From: UBA1672 sp964352375
Lineage (GTDB): Bacteria; Pseudomonadota; Alphaproteobacteria; Micavibrionales; Micavibrionaceae
NCBI GenBank assembly: GCA_964352375.1
Contig: CAYGSA010000001.1
Coordinates: 65,237 to 129,236 of the forward strand
Reading direction: 5' to 3'
Length of the DNA: 64,000 bases
The first letter of the stretch is position 1. Each line of letters begins with the position of its first letter. This document shows, piece by piece, positions 1-8,268 of this stretch. A program made the translations under genes and the position numbers. Below the pieces are notes generated by a model. It was not told the origin of the DNA and did no database searches. It worked only from the letters and a program-made list of their open reading frames with translations.

Positions 1-977
1 ATTGTTTCGGCCTTGATGAAGCCTTTTTCGAAGTCGGTGTGGATTACTCCGGCGGCTTGCGGGGCTTTGACGCCAACCGGGGTTGTCCAAGCGCGGGTTT
101 CTTTTGGTCCTGCAGTGAAATAGGTTTGGAGTTGGAGCAATTTATAGCCTGCACGGATAATACGATTTAGACCCGGCTCAGTTAGACCAATAGTTTCGAG
201 AAATTCTTTTTTTTCTTCGGCGCTGTCGAGTTGTGCGATTTCAGATTCAATTGAGGCACATATGATGACGCTTCCTGCACCTTGCGCGGAGGCCATGTCT
301 GCGACCTTTTTGGTCAAATCATTTCCATTTTCTGCGTCATCCTCGGATACGTTGCACACATAGAGAATTGGCTTGGCGGTCATAAGCTGTGCCATTTTTT
401 GCCATTTTTCTTCGTCTTCGTCGCTTGGATCGACTGTGAGAGCAGGCTTGCCGTTTTCTAATGCCTCTTTGATTTTTGTGAGGAAATCAATTTGTGCAAG
501 GATCTCTTTATCGCCAGACCGACCCTTTTTTTGGAGGTTTTCAACCTGTTTGGTTATGCTTTCCAGATCTGCGAGCATCAGTTCGGTTTCAATTGTCTCA
601 ACGTCGCGAAGCGGGTCAACGGAGCCTTCGACATGGTGAATGTCACTGTTTTCGAAACAGCGTACAACATGGATAATGGCATCGGTTTCCCGTATATTAG
701 TCAGGAATTTATTTCCAAGCCCTTCTCCCTGTGATGCGCCCTTCACAAGGCCCGCGATATCGACGAATTCAAGTTGAGCAGGCAAAATATTTGCGGAGCC
801 TGCAATTGTGGCGATTGAATCAAGTCGTTCATCTGGCACGGCAACGCGGCCTACATTTGGTTCGATCGTGCAAAAGGGAAAGTTCTCAGCTTGCGCCGCA
901 GCTGTGGCCGTTAAGGCATTGAATAAAGTTGATTTTCCGACGTTAGGCAGTCCCACAATTCCGCATTTAAATCCCAT
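1..977 (-). CDS. ychF: Ribosome-binding GTPase YchF (partial, C-terminus off the window)
   Basis: The minus-strand frame begins with ATG at 975-977 and reads open to the window edge, giving about 325 residues of a family that is usually about 363 long, so roughly the last 40 residues are missing because of the window, not a mutation. The N-terminus MGFKCGIVGLPNVGKSTLFN carries the Walker A P-loop (GLPNVGKST) and is followed by the FPFCTIEPNVG segment typical of the OBG/YchF family. YchF is an ATP/GTPase that associates with ribosomes. Its ATG overlaps the pth stop by one base (TAATG), the usual pth-ychF coupling. Confidence 0.96.
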   Translation of the reverse strand, partial: MGFKCGIVGLPNVGKSTLFNALTATAAAQAENFPFCTIEPNVGRVAVPDERLDSIATIAGSANILPAQLEFVDIAGLVKGASQGEGLGNKFLTNIRETDAIIHVVRCFENSDIHHVEGSVDPLRDVETIETELMLADLESITKQVENLQKKGRSGDKEILAQIDFLTKIKEALENGKPALTVDPSDEDEEKWQKMAQLMTAKPILYVCNVSEDDAENGNDLTKKVADMASAQGAGSVIICASIESEIAQLDSAEEKKEFLETIGLTEPGLNRIIRAGYKLLQLQTYFTAGPKETRAWTTPVGVKAPQAAGVIHTDFEKGFIKAET

Positions 978-1540
978 TATAGTTTTCCTTTTTCTTTCAC
1001 GTATTTGCCGTATTCTTCTGGTGAGTCTTTGATAATCATTTCCGATGCATCAGACAAGGTGTCAATTAATGTCTCTAACCAGTTTTGCTCGGCTTTTGCG
1101 AAATCACTGAGGACATAATTGCTGACATCGCCCTCTCCCTGTGGTCTACCGATGCCGATTCGCACGCGCCAAAAATCAGGTGTTCCAAGGTGTGCTTGAA
1201 TTGATTTTAGGCCGTTATGCCCAGCATTGCCGCCACCTTTTTTGACGCGAACTTCTCCCGGCTTTAGGTCTAGCTCATCGTGAAACACAATTACGCGTTC
1301 TGGTGGGATTTTGTAGAATTTTGTGCATTTTCCGACAGCTTTTCCAGATTCATTCATATAAGTCAAAGGCTTAACGAGAATCACTTTCTCTGCGCCAATG
1401 CGTTTTTCTGTCATGTCACCTTGGAATTTTAATTTAAAAGAGGACATGTCGGCGATTGCATCAATCACCATAAAGCCAATATTATGGCGGTTGTTTTTAT
1501 ATTTATTCCCCGGATTACCCAGCCCGACAAACAACCACAT
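977..1540 (-). CDS. pth: Peptidyl-tRNA hydrolase
   Basis: This gene encodes 187 residues, the normal length. It hydrolyses the ester bond of peptidyl-tRNA released from stalled ribosomes. Visible family motifs are FVGLGNPGNKYKNNRHNIGF at the N-terminus (with the catalytic His in RHNIG), LTYMNESG, FHDELDL and GGNAGHNGL. The frame stays open far upstream, but ATG at 1538-1540 is chosen because MWLFVGLGNPG is where the family starts and upstream residues are low-complexity lysine-rich sequence that overlaps rplY in another frame. It sits between rplY and ychF; a terminator precedes it, so part of its expression may need read-through or its own promoter. Confidence 0.96.
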   Translation of the reverse strand: MWLFVGLGNPGNKYKNNRHNIGFMVIDAIADMSSFKLKFQGDMTEKRIGAEKVILVKPLTYMNESGKAVGKCTKFYKIPPERVIVFHDELDLKPGEVRVKKGGGNAGHNGLKSIQAHLGTPDFWRVRIGIGRPQGEGDVSNYVLSDFAKAEQNWLETLIDTLSDASEMIIKDSPEEYGKYVKEKGKL

Positions 1541-1570
1541 CGCTCTATCCTCTTGGTTTTGTGAAATAAA

Positions 1571-1589
1571 AAGAGCCTCAGCGGCTCTT
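1571..1589 (-). terminator. Rho-independent terminator after rplY
   Basis: On the minus strand a perfect 7-bp stem AAGAGCC / GGCTCTT with a 5-base loop is followed by TTTATTT. It lies 31 bases past the rplY stop and before the pth start, so it should end or attenuate rplY transcripts. Confidence 0.8.
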
Positions 1590-1619
1590 CTCAAAAAATT
1601 TAGCATTGCCGTAAAGCCT

Positions 1620-2297
1620 TTAATCTTCAGACTTTTCTTCTTCTTCACCTTCAGCAGCAACCTCTTCGTCTGGAACGATACCATCGCCAGCTTCAGCAGC
1701 TGCAGCTTCTTCGGCTTCTTCCTGCGCCGCTGTTTTCGGCGGAACAAGTGTTGCGATTGTGAAGTCACGATCTGCGATCACAGGCGTTGAGCCTTCTGGC
1801 ATTAGCGCATCACTGACTTTTACAGCGTCGCCGTGCTCTTTGCCTTCAACGTTCACTTCGAGCGCGTCAGGGATTGATGTTGCCGTGCAGAGAAGTTCCA
1901 CTGTGTGGCGAACAACGTTAAGCGTCCCTTTACCTTCGATACTTGGGCATTTATCTTCGTTGATGAAATGCACAGGCACGTTCACAGCGATTTTTGTTTT
2001 TGGTGTTACACGTAGAAAGTCGATGTGTTCAACAATATCTGTAACAGGGTGTAATTGAACGTCACGCGCAAGCACAAGGTGTTTTTCCTTGCCGACGGAT
2101 AAATCACACAATGTTGTAAACATGTGGCCTTTGTTATATTCAACGTTAACAATATTTTCGTTTACAGAGATGTTGAGGGGGTGTTTTTTATCTCCATAAA
2201 TCACTGCGGGCGTGCGGCCCTCGCGACGCAATGAACGTGCAATCCCCTTACCGGCGCGTTCTCTTGGATCGGCTTCTAAAGCATAGTTTTTAGCCAT
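1620..2297 (-). CDS. rplY: 50S ribosomal protein bL25 (Ctc form)
   Basis: The product is a 225-residue bL25 of the long CTC type, which binds 5S rRNA in the central protuberance of the large subunit. The N-terminal L25 domain (about residues 5-95) contains the RERAGKGIARSLRREGRTPAVIYG signature region, followed by the beta-rich TL5 C-terminal domain and a strongly acidic tail (runs of Glu/Ala after residue 190). The tail is typical of alphaproteobacterial members. The ATG at 2295-2297 is preceded by a purine-rich AAAAAAGGAAAAG. Its place between prs and pth is the usual alphaproteobacterial order. Confidence 0.95.
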   Translation of the reverse strand: MAKNYALEADPRERAGKGIARSLRREGRTPAVIYGDKKHPLNISVNENIVNVEYNKGHMFTTLCDLSVGKEKHLVLARDVQLHPVTDIVEHIDFLRVTPKTKIAVNVPVHFINEDKCPSIEGKGTLNVVRHTVELLCTATSIPDALEVNVEGKEHGDAVKVSDALMPEGSTPVIADRDFTIATLVPPKTAAQEEAEEAAAAEAGDGIVPDEEVAAEGEEEEKSED

Positions 2298-2324
2298 GGT
2301 CTTTTCCTTTTTTATACGTTATGG

Positions 2325-2344
2325 CTCGCCTCCAGGGGTGCGAG
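2325..2344 (-). promoter_or_regulatory. Hairpin in the rplY 5' leader
   Basis: Minus-strand CTCGC and GCGAG arms (2340-2344 and 2325-2329) bracket a 10-base loop, 28 bases before the rplY start. There is no T-tract after it, so it is not a terminator. A role in leader folding or autoregulation is possible but unsupported. Confidence 0.3.
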
Positions 2345-2360
2345 TCCGTTAATGACACGG

Positions 2361-2389
2361 AATTAAGCAGATTTGCGGGGGGAATGCAA
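2361..2389 (-). promoter_or_regulatory. Candidate sigma-70 promoter for rplY
   Basis: On the minus strand TTGCAT (2384-2389) and TTAATT (2361-2366) are separated by 17 bases. It sits just upstream of the leader hairpin and after the small gene at 2398-2655. Confidence 0.45.
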
Positions 2390-2397
2390 TGTTTTTG

Positions 2398-2655
2398 TTA
2401 GGAGTCGCGAGTAAATTCAGGTAAATCATCACTATCTTGATGGTGTCCTAAATCACGACGACATTTACTATGATCACAAGCACCTGCACTAGGATCACGT
2501 CTTTGGTCTAGATCGAAAGCACGAGCTAGTGCTGATAAAGAGCTACCTCCAGACAATGGTTCATCAGTTCTGCTTTCATAGAGTTCTGCAGCTTTTCTTT
2601 CTAACTGGCCTACCAGACTTTCATCAATTGCTGGAAACCCTTCATTACCTGACAT
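2398..2655 (-). CDS. Small hypothetical protein with Cys/His cluster
   Basis: I do not recognise this 85-residue protein. ATG at 2653-2655 is preferred because AAGGG lies 6 bases upstream; a TTG two codons earlier is also open. The first half is predicted helical (residues about 10-50, rich in Glu, Leu, Ala). The second half carries GACDHSKCRRDLGHHQ, a Cys-x-His-x2-Cys then His-His arrangement that could bind a metal. It is inserted between prs and rplY, two genes that are normally adjacent in this group, and looks like a lineage-specific gene. Function unknown. Confidence 0.55.
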   Translation of the reverse strand: MSGNEGFPAIDESLVGQLERKAAELYESRTDEPLSGGSSLSALARAFDLDQRRDPSAGACDHSKCRRDLGHHQDSDDLPEFTRDS

Positions 2656-2723
2656 AATCAACCCTTATTTTAAACTCATTTTTGCATTTATAATATTTCA
2701 CAGATTATTTTCTTATGCAAATT

Positions 2724-3656
2724 TTACCGAAACAGCTCAGAGATTGAGCGTTCTTCGCTTATGCGGCGGGCGGCTTCGCCGATAAGGGGGGCGATTGTAA
2801 TTTGTTCAATGTTATGTGCGGTTTTCATTTCTTCTGTGGCTTCGATACTGTCTGTGATTACCAACTTTTTAAGGGGCGAATTTGTGACGCGCTCTACGGC
2901 TTGGCCAGAAAGTACGCCGTGCACGACATAGGCGTGAACCTCTTTTGCGCCTTTAACTTCGAGTGCGGCTGCAGCGTTACAGAGCGTTCCACCTGAATCC
3001 ACAATATCATCAACCATGATACAAATTTTACCTTTCACCTCACCAATGACATTCATCACTTCCGATTCTCCTGCCTTTTCACGACGTTTATCGATAATGG
3101 CAAGGTCTGCGCCGATGCGCTTTGCAAGTTGACGGGCGCGGACAACGCCACCAACATCTGGGGACACAACGCATAAAGGCTGTCCGTTGAATTTTTTGTT
3201 GATGTCTGCAACGAAGACGGGGGCTGCGCTCAGGTTGTCTACGGGGATATCGAAGAAGCCCTGAATTTGCCCTGCGTGAAGCTCCAGAGTTAAGACACGG
3301 TCCGCGCCGGCGGCGGTAATGAGATTTGCGACCAGCTTTGCAGAGATTGGTGTGCGTCCGCCTGTTTTTCGATCTTGGCGTGCATACCCAAAATATGGAA
3401 TGACGGCGGTAATTCTGCGTGCGGACCCACGTTTCAGAGCGTCAATTGCGATCAGTAGCTCCATGAAGTGGTCATTTGCGGGATATGATGTGGATTGGAC
3501 AAAAAACGCATCTTTGCCGCGGACATTTTCCATGATTTCGACAAAAATCTCTTTGTCTGAGAAGCGGCGGATAGAACATTCAGTTAAAGGGATATCAAGA
3601 AAATTAGATATGCTTTCGGACAAGACAAGGTTCGAATTGCCGGAAATCAGTTTCAT
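2724..3656 (-). CDS. prs: Ribose-phosphate pyrophosphokinase
   Basis: At 310 residues this is full length for PRPP synthetase, which transfers pyrophosphate from ATP to ribose 5-phosphate for purine, pyrimidine, His and Trp synthesis. Motifs seen are the N-terminal SGNSNL start, FSDKEIFVEI, YFGYARQDRK (ATP-binding loop region) and the PRPP-binding motif MVDDIVDSGGTL. The C-terminal half contains the second phosphoribosyltransferase-like domain. Its upstream neighbour pgeF ends in a terminator, so prs probably has its own promoter within 3657-3700. Confidence 0.97.
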   Translation of the reverse strand: MKLISGNSNLVLSESISNFLDIPLTECSIRRFSDKEIFVEIMENVRGKDAFFVQSTSYPANDHFMELLIAIDALKRGSARRITAVIPYFGYARQDRKTGGRTPISAKLVANLITAAGADRVLTLELHAGQIQGFFDIPVDNLSAAPVFVADINKKFNGQPLCVVSPDVGGVVRARQLAKRIGADLAIIDKRREKAGESEVMNVIGEVKGKICIMVDDIVDSGGTLCNAAAALEVKGAKEVHAYVVHGVLSGQAVERVTNSPLKKLVITDSIEATEEMKTAHNIEQITIAPLIGEAARRISEERSISELFR

Positions 3657-3696
3657 GGTGCATCCCTTTTATATTTTTGATGTTCCCGCACTATAG

Positions 3697-3728
3697 AAAA
3701 AAACCCTGATAAATCAAGGGGTTTTTTT
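3697..3728 (-). terminator. Terminator overlapping the pgeF stop codon
   Basis: An A-run/T-run inverted repeat with GGG/CCC core (AAAAAAACCC ... GGGGTTTTTTT read on plus) folds into a hairpin with a T-tract on either strand. The pgeF stop codon at 3714-3716 lies inside the loop side of the hairpin, so the last codons of pgeF form one arm. Confidence 0.75.
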
Positions 3729-4460
3729 CAGCATAATTGCAGAAATTTGCCGTCCATAGTCGGATTCACTCCTATGGGTTGTACGGCGATAGCTGTAGAA
3801 TTCCACCTCGTTTTGATATGTATCTTGATGGATGATACTGACGGTTCTTGCCCCTGCCCGGCTGAGCCGCCATGCGCAATATTCGAGCAAGTTGAAATGG
3901 TTGTTGTTGGTGAAGAACTGCTGGCTCTCTCTATTTTCGGACAGGAAGGCGGTTTTAAACTCTGCTGAAACTTCATAGGATTTTACGCTGATGCAGGGCC
4001 CAACACACGCGGTTACAGTCTTTGCGCCCAGCGCCTGCATGGCTTTGATTGTATTATCGAGCACACCGTAAAGCGCGCCTTTCCAGCCGGCGTGTGCCGC
4101 GCCGATTACACCATCGCCGTGAAAAAGCACGGGCGCGCAGTCGGCTGTGAGGACAGATAAGGCTAAATTTACTTTGCTTGTGACAAGTGCGTCGGCCTTT
4201 GGGCGGTTTGTAAATGGAGCAGTTACCGTGACGACTTCTTGACTGTGGATTTGGTAAGGCCCAAGGAGATTTTCAGGAGTTGCACCAATGTCTTGCGCTG
4301 CGAGCGATCTGTTGTGGTTGACGTTGCCCTGATGATCGTCGGAGCCGAAGCCGCAATTTAACCCCTCATACATGCCTTCGCTGATACCACCTTTGCGGGT
4401 GAAGAAGCCGTATGAATGGTTTGTATGGTCAAAGTCTTCGTGTGTGTATGATTTTAACAT
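3714..4460 (-). CDS. pgeF: Peptidoglycan editing factor PgeF (multicopper oxidase-like laccase domain)
   Basis: The 248-residue product belongs to the YfiH/PgeF family (COG1496), which removes wrongly incorporated residues at the second position of peptidoglycan stem peptides and has purine-nucleoside activity in some members. Family signatures are YGFFTRKGGIS, the LTADCAPVLFHG segment with its Cys, AAHAGWKGALYG with the metal-binding His, and ACVGPCIS. It begins one base after the stop of the methyltransferase gene upstream, consistent with an lgt-methyltransferase-pgeF operon. Confidence 0.93.
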   Translation of the reverse strand: MLKSYTHEDFDHTNHSYGFFTRKGGISEGMYEGLNCGFGSDDHQGNVNHNRSLAAQDIGATPENLLGPYQIHSQEVVTVTAPFTNRPKADALVTSKVNLALSVLTADCAPVLFHGDGVIGAAHAGWKGALYGVLDNTIKAMQALGAKTVTACVGPCISVKSYEVSAEFKTAFLSENRESQQFFTNNNHFNLLEYCAWRLSRAGARTVSIIHQDTYQNEVEFYSYRRTTHRSESDYGRQISAIMLKKTP

Positions 4461-5402
4461 TCAAAAGCCTGCGGGTTTTATACTCTCGCCTTTATAAAAG
4501 CATAAAACCTTAAAGAGTTCACCCATTTGATCAGGTGCAATGAGACGCAGTAGGTCTGCACTGACGTCTTTCTTTTTTGACAATGCGGCGGCGCGGTGTT
4601 TTATTCCTAGATTTAAAAGAAATTGTCTTTGTGTCGTTAGGTGGTTAGGGAGTTCTAATATGCGAGTTAGCGCATCAAAATCGACATGCGCAGTGAGATC
4701 GGCGTCTCCTGCGGTTTTTAGGGGATCGACATATTCGTGATTTTTAATCGCCTGGAGCGTATCTCCATGGTGTGATTTCAAATGCCCGTAATCTATGAAC
4801 AAGGCTGCACCTGTTCTTTGCGTTAGATAGTTTTGGCATTGTTTTATAATGCTTAGACGTTCTGGGGCAACTTCGTATATTTCGTTTGATTGTGTTGCTT
4901 GTGGGAGAAGTATGAGGAGTTCGTCTTCGGCCTTTTCCCAATCGAATGATTCATCGAGCACTCTTCGTTTTTGCCAGCCTTTGTCGTTGCGTTTTATTTG
5001 CTCTATGGGGAGTGCATCTAAGAATTCATTTCCTATGATGATGCAGGGATTTTTTGATTGAATGTCGTTTAATGTGTTTACCCATATTGCTTGGGGCACG
5101 GCGGTTTTTTGCTTTTCTTTTAAGGTTGGGCTGTTTTCGATGAAATAGAAATTTATGGTGGTTTCTTTGGTGGTCACGCGAATAATATCAGCCATGAGAG
5201 TCCCTCTACCCGGGCCAAATTCGATGATATCAAGCTCTGGTTTTCCCATTTGCATCCAGAGGTCGACGATCCATATGCCAATCATTTCACCGAACATTTG
5301 GGATATCTCCGGGGCAGTTGTAAAGTCGCCCTCCACACCGAAAGGATCACGGGTGGCATAGTATTGTTCTACCGAGCGCTTCATGAACGCGCCAAGGTTC
5401 AT
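4461..5402 (-). CDS. NDUFAF7/MidA-type SAM-dependent methyltransferase
   Basis: This 313-residue protein matches the DUF185/NDUFAF7 family, whose mitochondrial member methylates an arginine of a complex I subunit; the bacterial substrate is not settled. Seen are RDPFGVEGDFTTAPEISQMFGEMIG, the SAM-binding IIEFGPGRGTLMADI and IIGNEFLDALPI. The start at ATG 5400-5402 overlaps the lgt stop (ATGA), which supports it, although the protein is about 15-20 residues shorter at its N-terminus than many relatives. The order lgt-methyltransferase-pgeF is conserved in alphaproteobacteria. Confidence 0.9.
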   Translation of the reverse strand: MNLGAFMKRSVEQYYATRDPFGVEGDFTTAPEISQMFGEMIGIWIVDLWMQMGKPELDIIEFGPGRGTLMADIIRVTTKETTINFYFIENSPTLKEKQKTAVPQAIWVNTLNDIQSKNPCIIIGNEFLDALPIEQIKRNDKGWQKRRVLDESFDWEKAEDELLILLPQATQSNEIYEVAPERLSIIKQCQNYLTQRTGAALFIDYGHLKSHHGDTLQAIKNHEYVDPLKTAGDADLTAHVDFDALTRILELPNHLTTQRQFLLNLGIKHRAAALSKKKDVSADLLRLIAPDQMGELFKVLCFYKGESIKPAGF

Positions 5403-6187
5403 AGTTTACCGCGTGTGGAGAGCCTTACCAGAATTGCACCCATGATGATCATTGGAATGCACAATATTTGCCCCATAGAGATAAAGCCAGCGATTAGGCC
5501 CAAATATTCGTCAGGTTCGCGGACAAACTCGACCAACATACGAAATAGGCCATAACCAATCAGGAAGACACCAGAGACTGTTCCTGTTTTGACGTTCGGA
5601 GAGCGCATAAGAAGCCAAAGCATTATAAAGAGGACTAGGCCTTCGAGAAAAGCTTCGTATAGCTGGCTTGGGTGGCGCGGCGCTATTCCAGCGTTTGGAA
5701 ATATTATTCCAGACGTTGTCCCTGTTACGGTGCCGTATAACTCACCGTTTATATAGTTTGCAATGCGCCCGAAGAACAAACCTATGGGGGCGGCGGCGCA
5801 GACTATATCTGAGAGTTTGAACACGTTTACGTCTTTTGATTTAGCGAATATAAGCATGGCAGCCATGACACCGAGCACTCCACCATGGAATGACATCCCT
5901 CCCTTCCATATTTTGAGGGCTTCCAGAGGTTCGGAGAGATAATAGCTAGGTTGATAGAACAGCACATACCCCAAACGTCCACCAACAATAACACCTACGA
6001 CGGCCCATGTCAGGAAATTGTCAATGTCGTCTTTGTGGGGTCTGCCGCCTTTTTGAGCTGCTAAACGTAGGCAATAGCGCCAGCCTAAGAGAAAACCTGC
6101 AAGATACGCCAGTGCGTACCAGCGGATGACGAGTGGGCCAAGCGAAAAAGCGATGGGGTCAATGCTGTTTAGATAATGTAAATCCAT
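5399..6187 (-). CDS. lgt: Prolipoprotein diacylglyceryl transferase
   Basis: Lgt moves diacylglyceryl from phosphatidylglycerol to the lipobox Cys of prolipoproteins in the inner membrane. The protein (262 residues from ATG 6185-6187) has about seven membrane spans and the family motifs RWYALAYLAGFLLGW, HGGVLG (essential His), the ...GRIANYINGELYG signature and HPSQLYEA. An upstream in-frame ATG at 6233-6235 would add 16 residues but has no ribosome site; AAGAGGG lies 12 bases before the chosen start. It is the first gene of the operon and is divergent from ubiK. Confidence 0.95.
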   Translation of the reverse strand: MDLHYLNSIDPIAFSLGPLVIRWYALAYLAGFLLGWRYCLRLAAQKGGRPHKDDIDNFLTWAVVGVIVGGRLGYVLFYQPSYYLSEPLEALKIWKGGMSFHGGVLGVMAAMLIFAKSKDVNVFKLSDIVCAAAPIGLFFGRIANYINGELYGTVTGTTSGIIFPNAGIAPRHPSQLYEAFLEGLVLFIMLWLLMRSPNVKTGTVSGVFLIGYGLFRMLVEFVREPDEYLGLIAGFISMGQILCIPMIIMGAILVRLSTRGKL

Positions 6188-6331
6188 GTTTGTTAAATAC
6201 CCTCTTGGCACCACAAAAGAAACCCCCAATTTCATACACAGTTCTATGCCCCGAAAAATAGTGAATCTGCTTGCGAGGGAGTTTTTTATCGTGTTAGTGA
6301 TAAGCTATTCAAATTACATGAGGTTACCAAA

Positions 6332-6559
6332 GTGTCGCATAGAGAGCGCATTTTAGATGATGTTGCACGTATGGCTGGAGGAGCAGTTGGTGTTCTTTCG
6401 GATGCCAAAAAGCATGCGCAGGAAGCGGCTAAAGTTATTGCTCAGGACGCAGCACACTCTATTGATCTTGTGCCGCGTGAAGATTACGAATCACTGGAAA
6501 CACTTGTTCATGACCTTATGGAACGTGTTGCAGCCTTAGAGAAGAAAGATAACGCATAA
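6332..6559 (+). CDS. ubiK: Ubiquinone biosynthesis accessory factor UbiK (BMFP/YqiC family)
   Basis: A 75-residue protein starting at GTG 6332 with GAGG 8 bases upstream. It has the family layout: an N-terminal helix with a small Gly/Ala stretch (ARMAGGAVGVLSDAKKHA) and a C-terminal trimeric coiled coil (YESLETLVHDLMERVAALEKK). In enterobacteria UbiK helps the aerobic ubiquinone complex. It lies head-to-head with lgt and is followed directly by the YbjN gene, an arrangement common in alphaproteobacteria. Confidence 0.88.
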   Translation: MSHRERILDDVARMAGGAVGVLSDAKKHAQEAAKVIAQDAAHSIDLVPREDYESLETLVHDLMERVAALEKKDNA

Positions 6560-7027
6560 ATGTTACAAGATAACCCACTGGATAATGTAGAAGACTTGCT
6601 CAGTGATAATAACTGGGTGTATACACGCACTGGGCATGATGAACTTCATCTGGAAGTGCGCGGTACGTCTTGTGATTATAATGTCATTTTCTTATGGCAG
6701 GATTCAATTAATGCGCTCCAGCTTGTCTGTGAGTATGATTTAGCCATTCACAAGAACAACATTACGAACGCTTACGAAGCAATTACGAATATGAATACGG
6801 CGTTGCTGATCGGACATTTTGAATTTCGCCGTGAGAATCCTCATCCACGTTTTCGCCACAGCTGTTTGATGCAGCGTGAAGATAATAAAAATATTGAAGA
6901 TTTTGTAGAGCTTTCTTTGATGCAGTGCGAACAGAGCCAGCCTGTTTTTCAAATGCTTTCCAACGAGATGCCAGTTTCGTCTGACGTTTTGACTTTTGCG
7001 CTTATGGACACGCAAGGTGAGTCATAA
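6560..7027 (+). CDS. YbjN domain-containing protein
   Basis: The 155-residue product resembles the YbjN family, which adopts a type III secretion chaperone-like fold; members affect motility and stress tolerance in E. coli but no biochemical role is fixed. Visible features are the acidic N-terminus (DNPLDNVEDLL) and the family-like FEFRRENPHPRFRHSCL region. It begins right after the ubiK stop (TAAATG) and ends one base before proC, so the three genes are probably co-transcribed. Confidence 0.8.
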   Translation: MLQDNPLDNVEDLLSDNNWVYTRTGHDELHLEVRGTSCDYNVIFLWQDSINALQLVCEYDLAIHKNNITNAYEAITNMNTALLIGHFEFRRENPHPRFRHSCLMQREDNKNIEDFVELSLMQCEQSQPVFQMLSNEMPVSSDVLTFALMDTQGES

Positions 7028-7804
7028 ATGTATGCCGCTTTAATTGGATGCGGTAAAATGGGAGGCGCTATGGCGCGCGCTTGGCTTGATCAGGATGTTG
7101 TTACACGGCTTGATATTATTGACCCTGCGCCCTGCGGTATTGACGATACTCGCGTTATCCAGACCGAGGCGCTCTCTAGGGACGGTCAAGATATACTTAT
7201 TCTTGCGGTTAAGCCACAGATTATTCGTGACGTTCTGGATGATGTTTCTCTTTCTAAAGACACACTTGTCCTTTCGATTGCGGCGGGGCAAAGCCTTTCT
7301 ACTTTACAAAGGCTGCTGGGTGATCATCAGCCGATTGTGCGTTCTATGCCCAATACTCCCGCTGCGATTGGCAAGGGCGTTAGTGTTTCGGTTGCCAATG
7401 CATACGTTTCTGATGTGCAGCGCCAGACTGCCGAACGATTTATGGCAGCGTGCGGAGATCATCATTGGATTGAGGATGAATCGTTGATGGATGGTGTAAC
7501 CGCGCTTTCTGGTAGTGGCCCAGCCTATGTATTTTACCTTATAGAATCTTTGAGCAAAGCGGGACAAGCCACTGGATTATCAGAAGATTTATCCATCGCT
7601 CTCGCCCGTCAAACGGTGATCGGAAGTGCCTCGTTGGCAGAAGCGGATTCCGGCACGCCCGTATCCATTTTGCGTGAAAATGTCGCAAGTCCTCATGGCA
7701 CAACTCAGGCTGGGCTTGATGTCCTTATGGATGGGCGCTTTGAAGATATTCTGACAGAAACAGTTCGTGCCGCGCAGAAGCGATCCATCGAGTTAAACGG
7801 CTAG
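7028..7804 (+). CDS. proC: Pyrroline-5-carboxylate reductase
   Basis: ProC reduces pyrroline-5-carboxylate to proline with NAD(P)H. The 258-residue protein has the N-terminal Rossmann motif IGCGKMGGAMA, the central VRSMPNTPAAIGKG and the family signature region around DGVTALSGSGPAYVFY. The C-terminus (VASPHGTTQAGLDVL) is the conserved dimerisation domain. The last codons overlap the end of the convergent mucR gene by four bases. Confidence 0.96.
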   Translation: MYAALIGCGKMGGAMARAWLDQDVVTRLDIIDPAPCGIDDTRVIQTEALSRDGQDILILAVKPQIIRDVLDDVSLSKDTLVLSIAAGQSLSTLQRLLGDHQPIVRSMPNTPAAIGKGVSVSVANAYVSDVQRQTAERFMAACGDHHWIEDESLMDGVTALSGSGPAYVFYLIESLSKAGQATGLSEDLSIALARQTVIGSASLAEADSGTPVSILRENVASPHGTTQAGLDVLMDGRFEDILTETVRAAQKRSIELNG

Positions 7805-8205
7805 TTATTGCGTGTTCCCAGACCAATATCTTTTGCGAGCTTGCTCCGTTTTTCGGCGTAGCTTGGGGCGACCATTGGGTAGTCTGCAGGCAAGCCCCAG
7901 CGTTCGCGGTATTGTTCTGGCGTCATGTTATAAGCTGTTTTAAGGTGGCGTTTTAACATTTTTAATTTTTTACCATCTTCGAGACAAATCAAGTAATCAT
8001 CTGTAATCGAGCGCTTAATTGGGACTGCTGGCTGCGGACGGTCTGCGATGTTTAAACTTTCTGAGCCTGCATTGAAGAAAGCCTTGTAAACACGATCAAT
8101 GAGAGGCGTCAAATCATCCGCGCTCACCTGATTATTTGATACATATGATGAAACCACATCTGATGTTAGTTCCATTATAACTTCACGGCTAATTTCTTCA
8201 CTCAT
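7801..8205 (-). CDS. MucR/Ros-family zinc-finger transcriptional regulator
   Basis: The 134-residue protein has the hallmark MucR/Ros C-terminal zinc-finger block YLICLEDGKKLKMLKRHL followed by MTPEQYRERWGLPADYPMVA. In this family Cys, Asp and two His residues hold the zinc ion, and the proteins bind AT-rich promoters controlling exopolysaccharide, motility and cell cycle genes. The N-terminal 60 residues are the oligomerisation part. It is a single gene with an AT-rich upstream region that holds a promoter and a perfect palindrome, consistent with the known self-regulation of mucR genes. Confidence 0.92.
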   Translation of the reverse strand: MSEEISREVIMELTSDVVSSYVSNNQVSADDLTPLIDRVYKAFFNAGSESLNIADRPQPAVPIKRSITDDYLICLEDGKKLKMLKRHLKTAYNMTPEQYRERWGLPADYPMVAPSYAEKRSKLAKDIGLGTRNN

Positions 8206-8231
8206 TATTACTTTTCCTCAAACAATGATTT

Positions 8232-8260
8232 ACTTTAAAACTATAATTAAAACAACTCAA
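8232..8260 (-). promoter_or_regulatory. Candidate mucR promoter
   Basis: Minus-strand TTGAGT (8255-8260) and TAAAGT (8232-8237) are 17 bases apart, in a strongly AT-rich stretch about 30 bases before the mucR start. Confidence 0.5.
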
Positions 8261-8268
8261 TTTATTTG

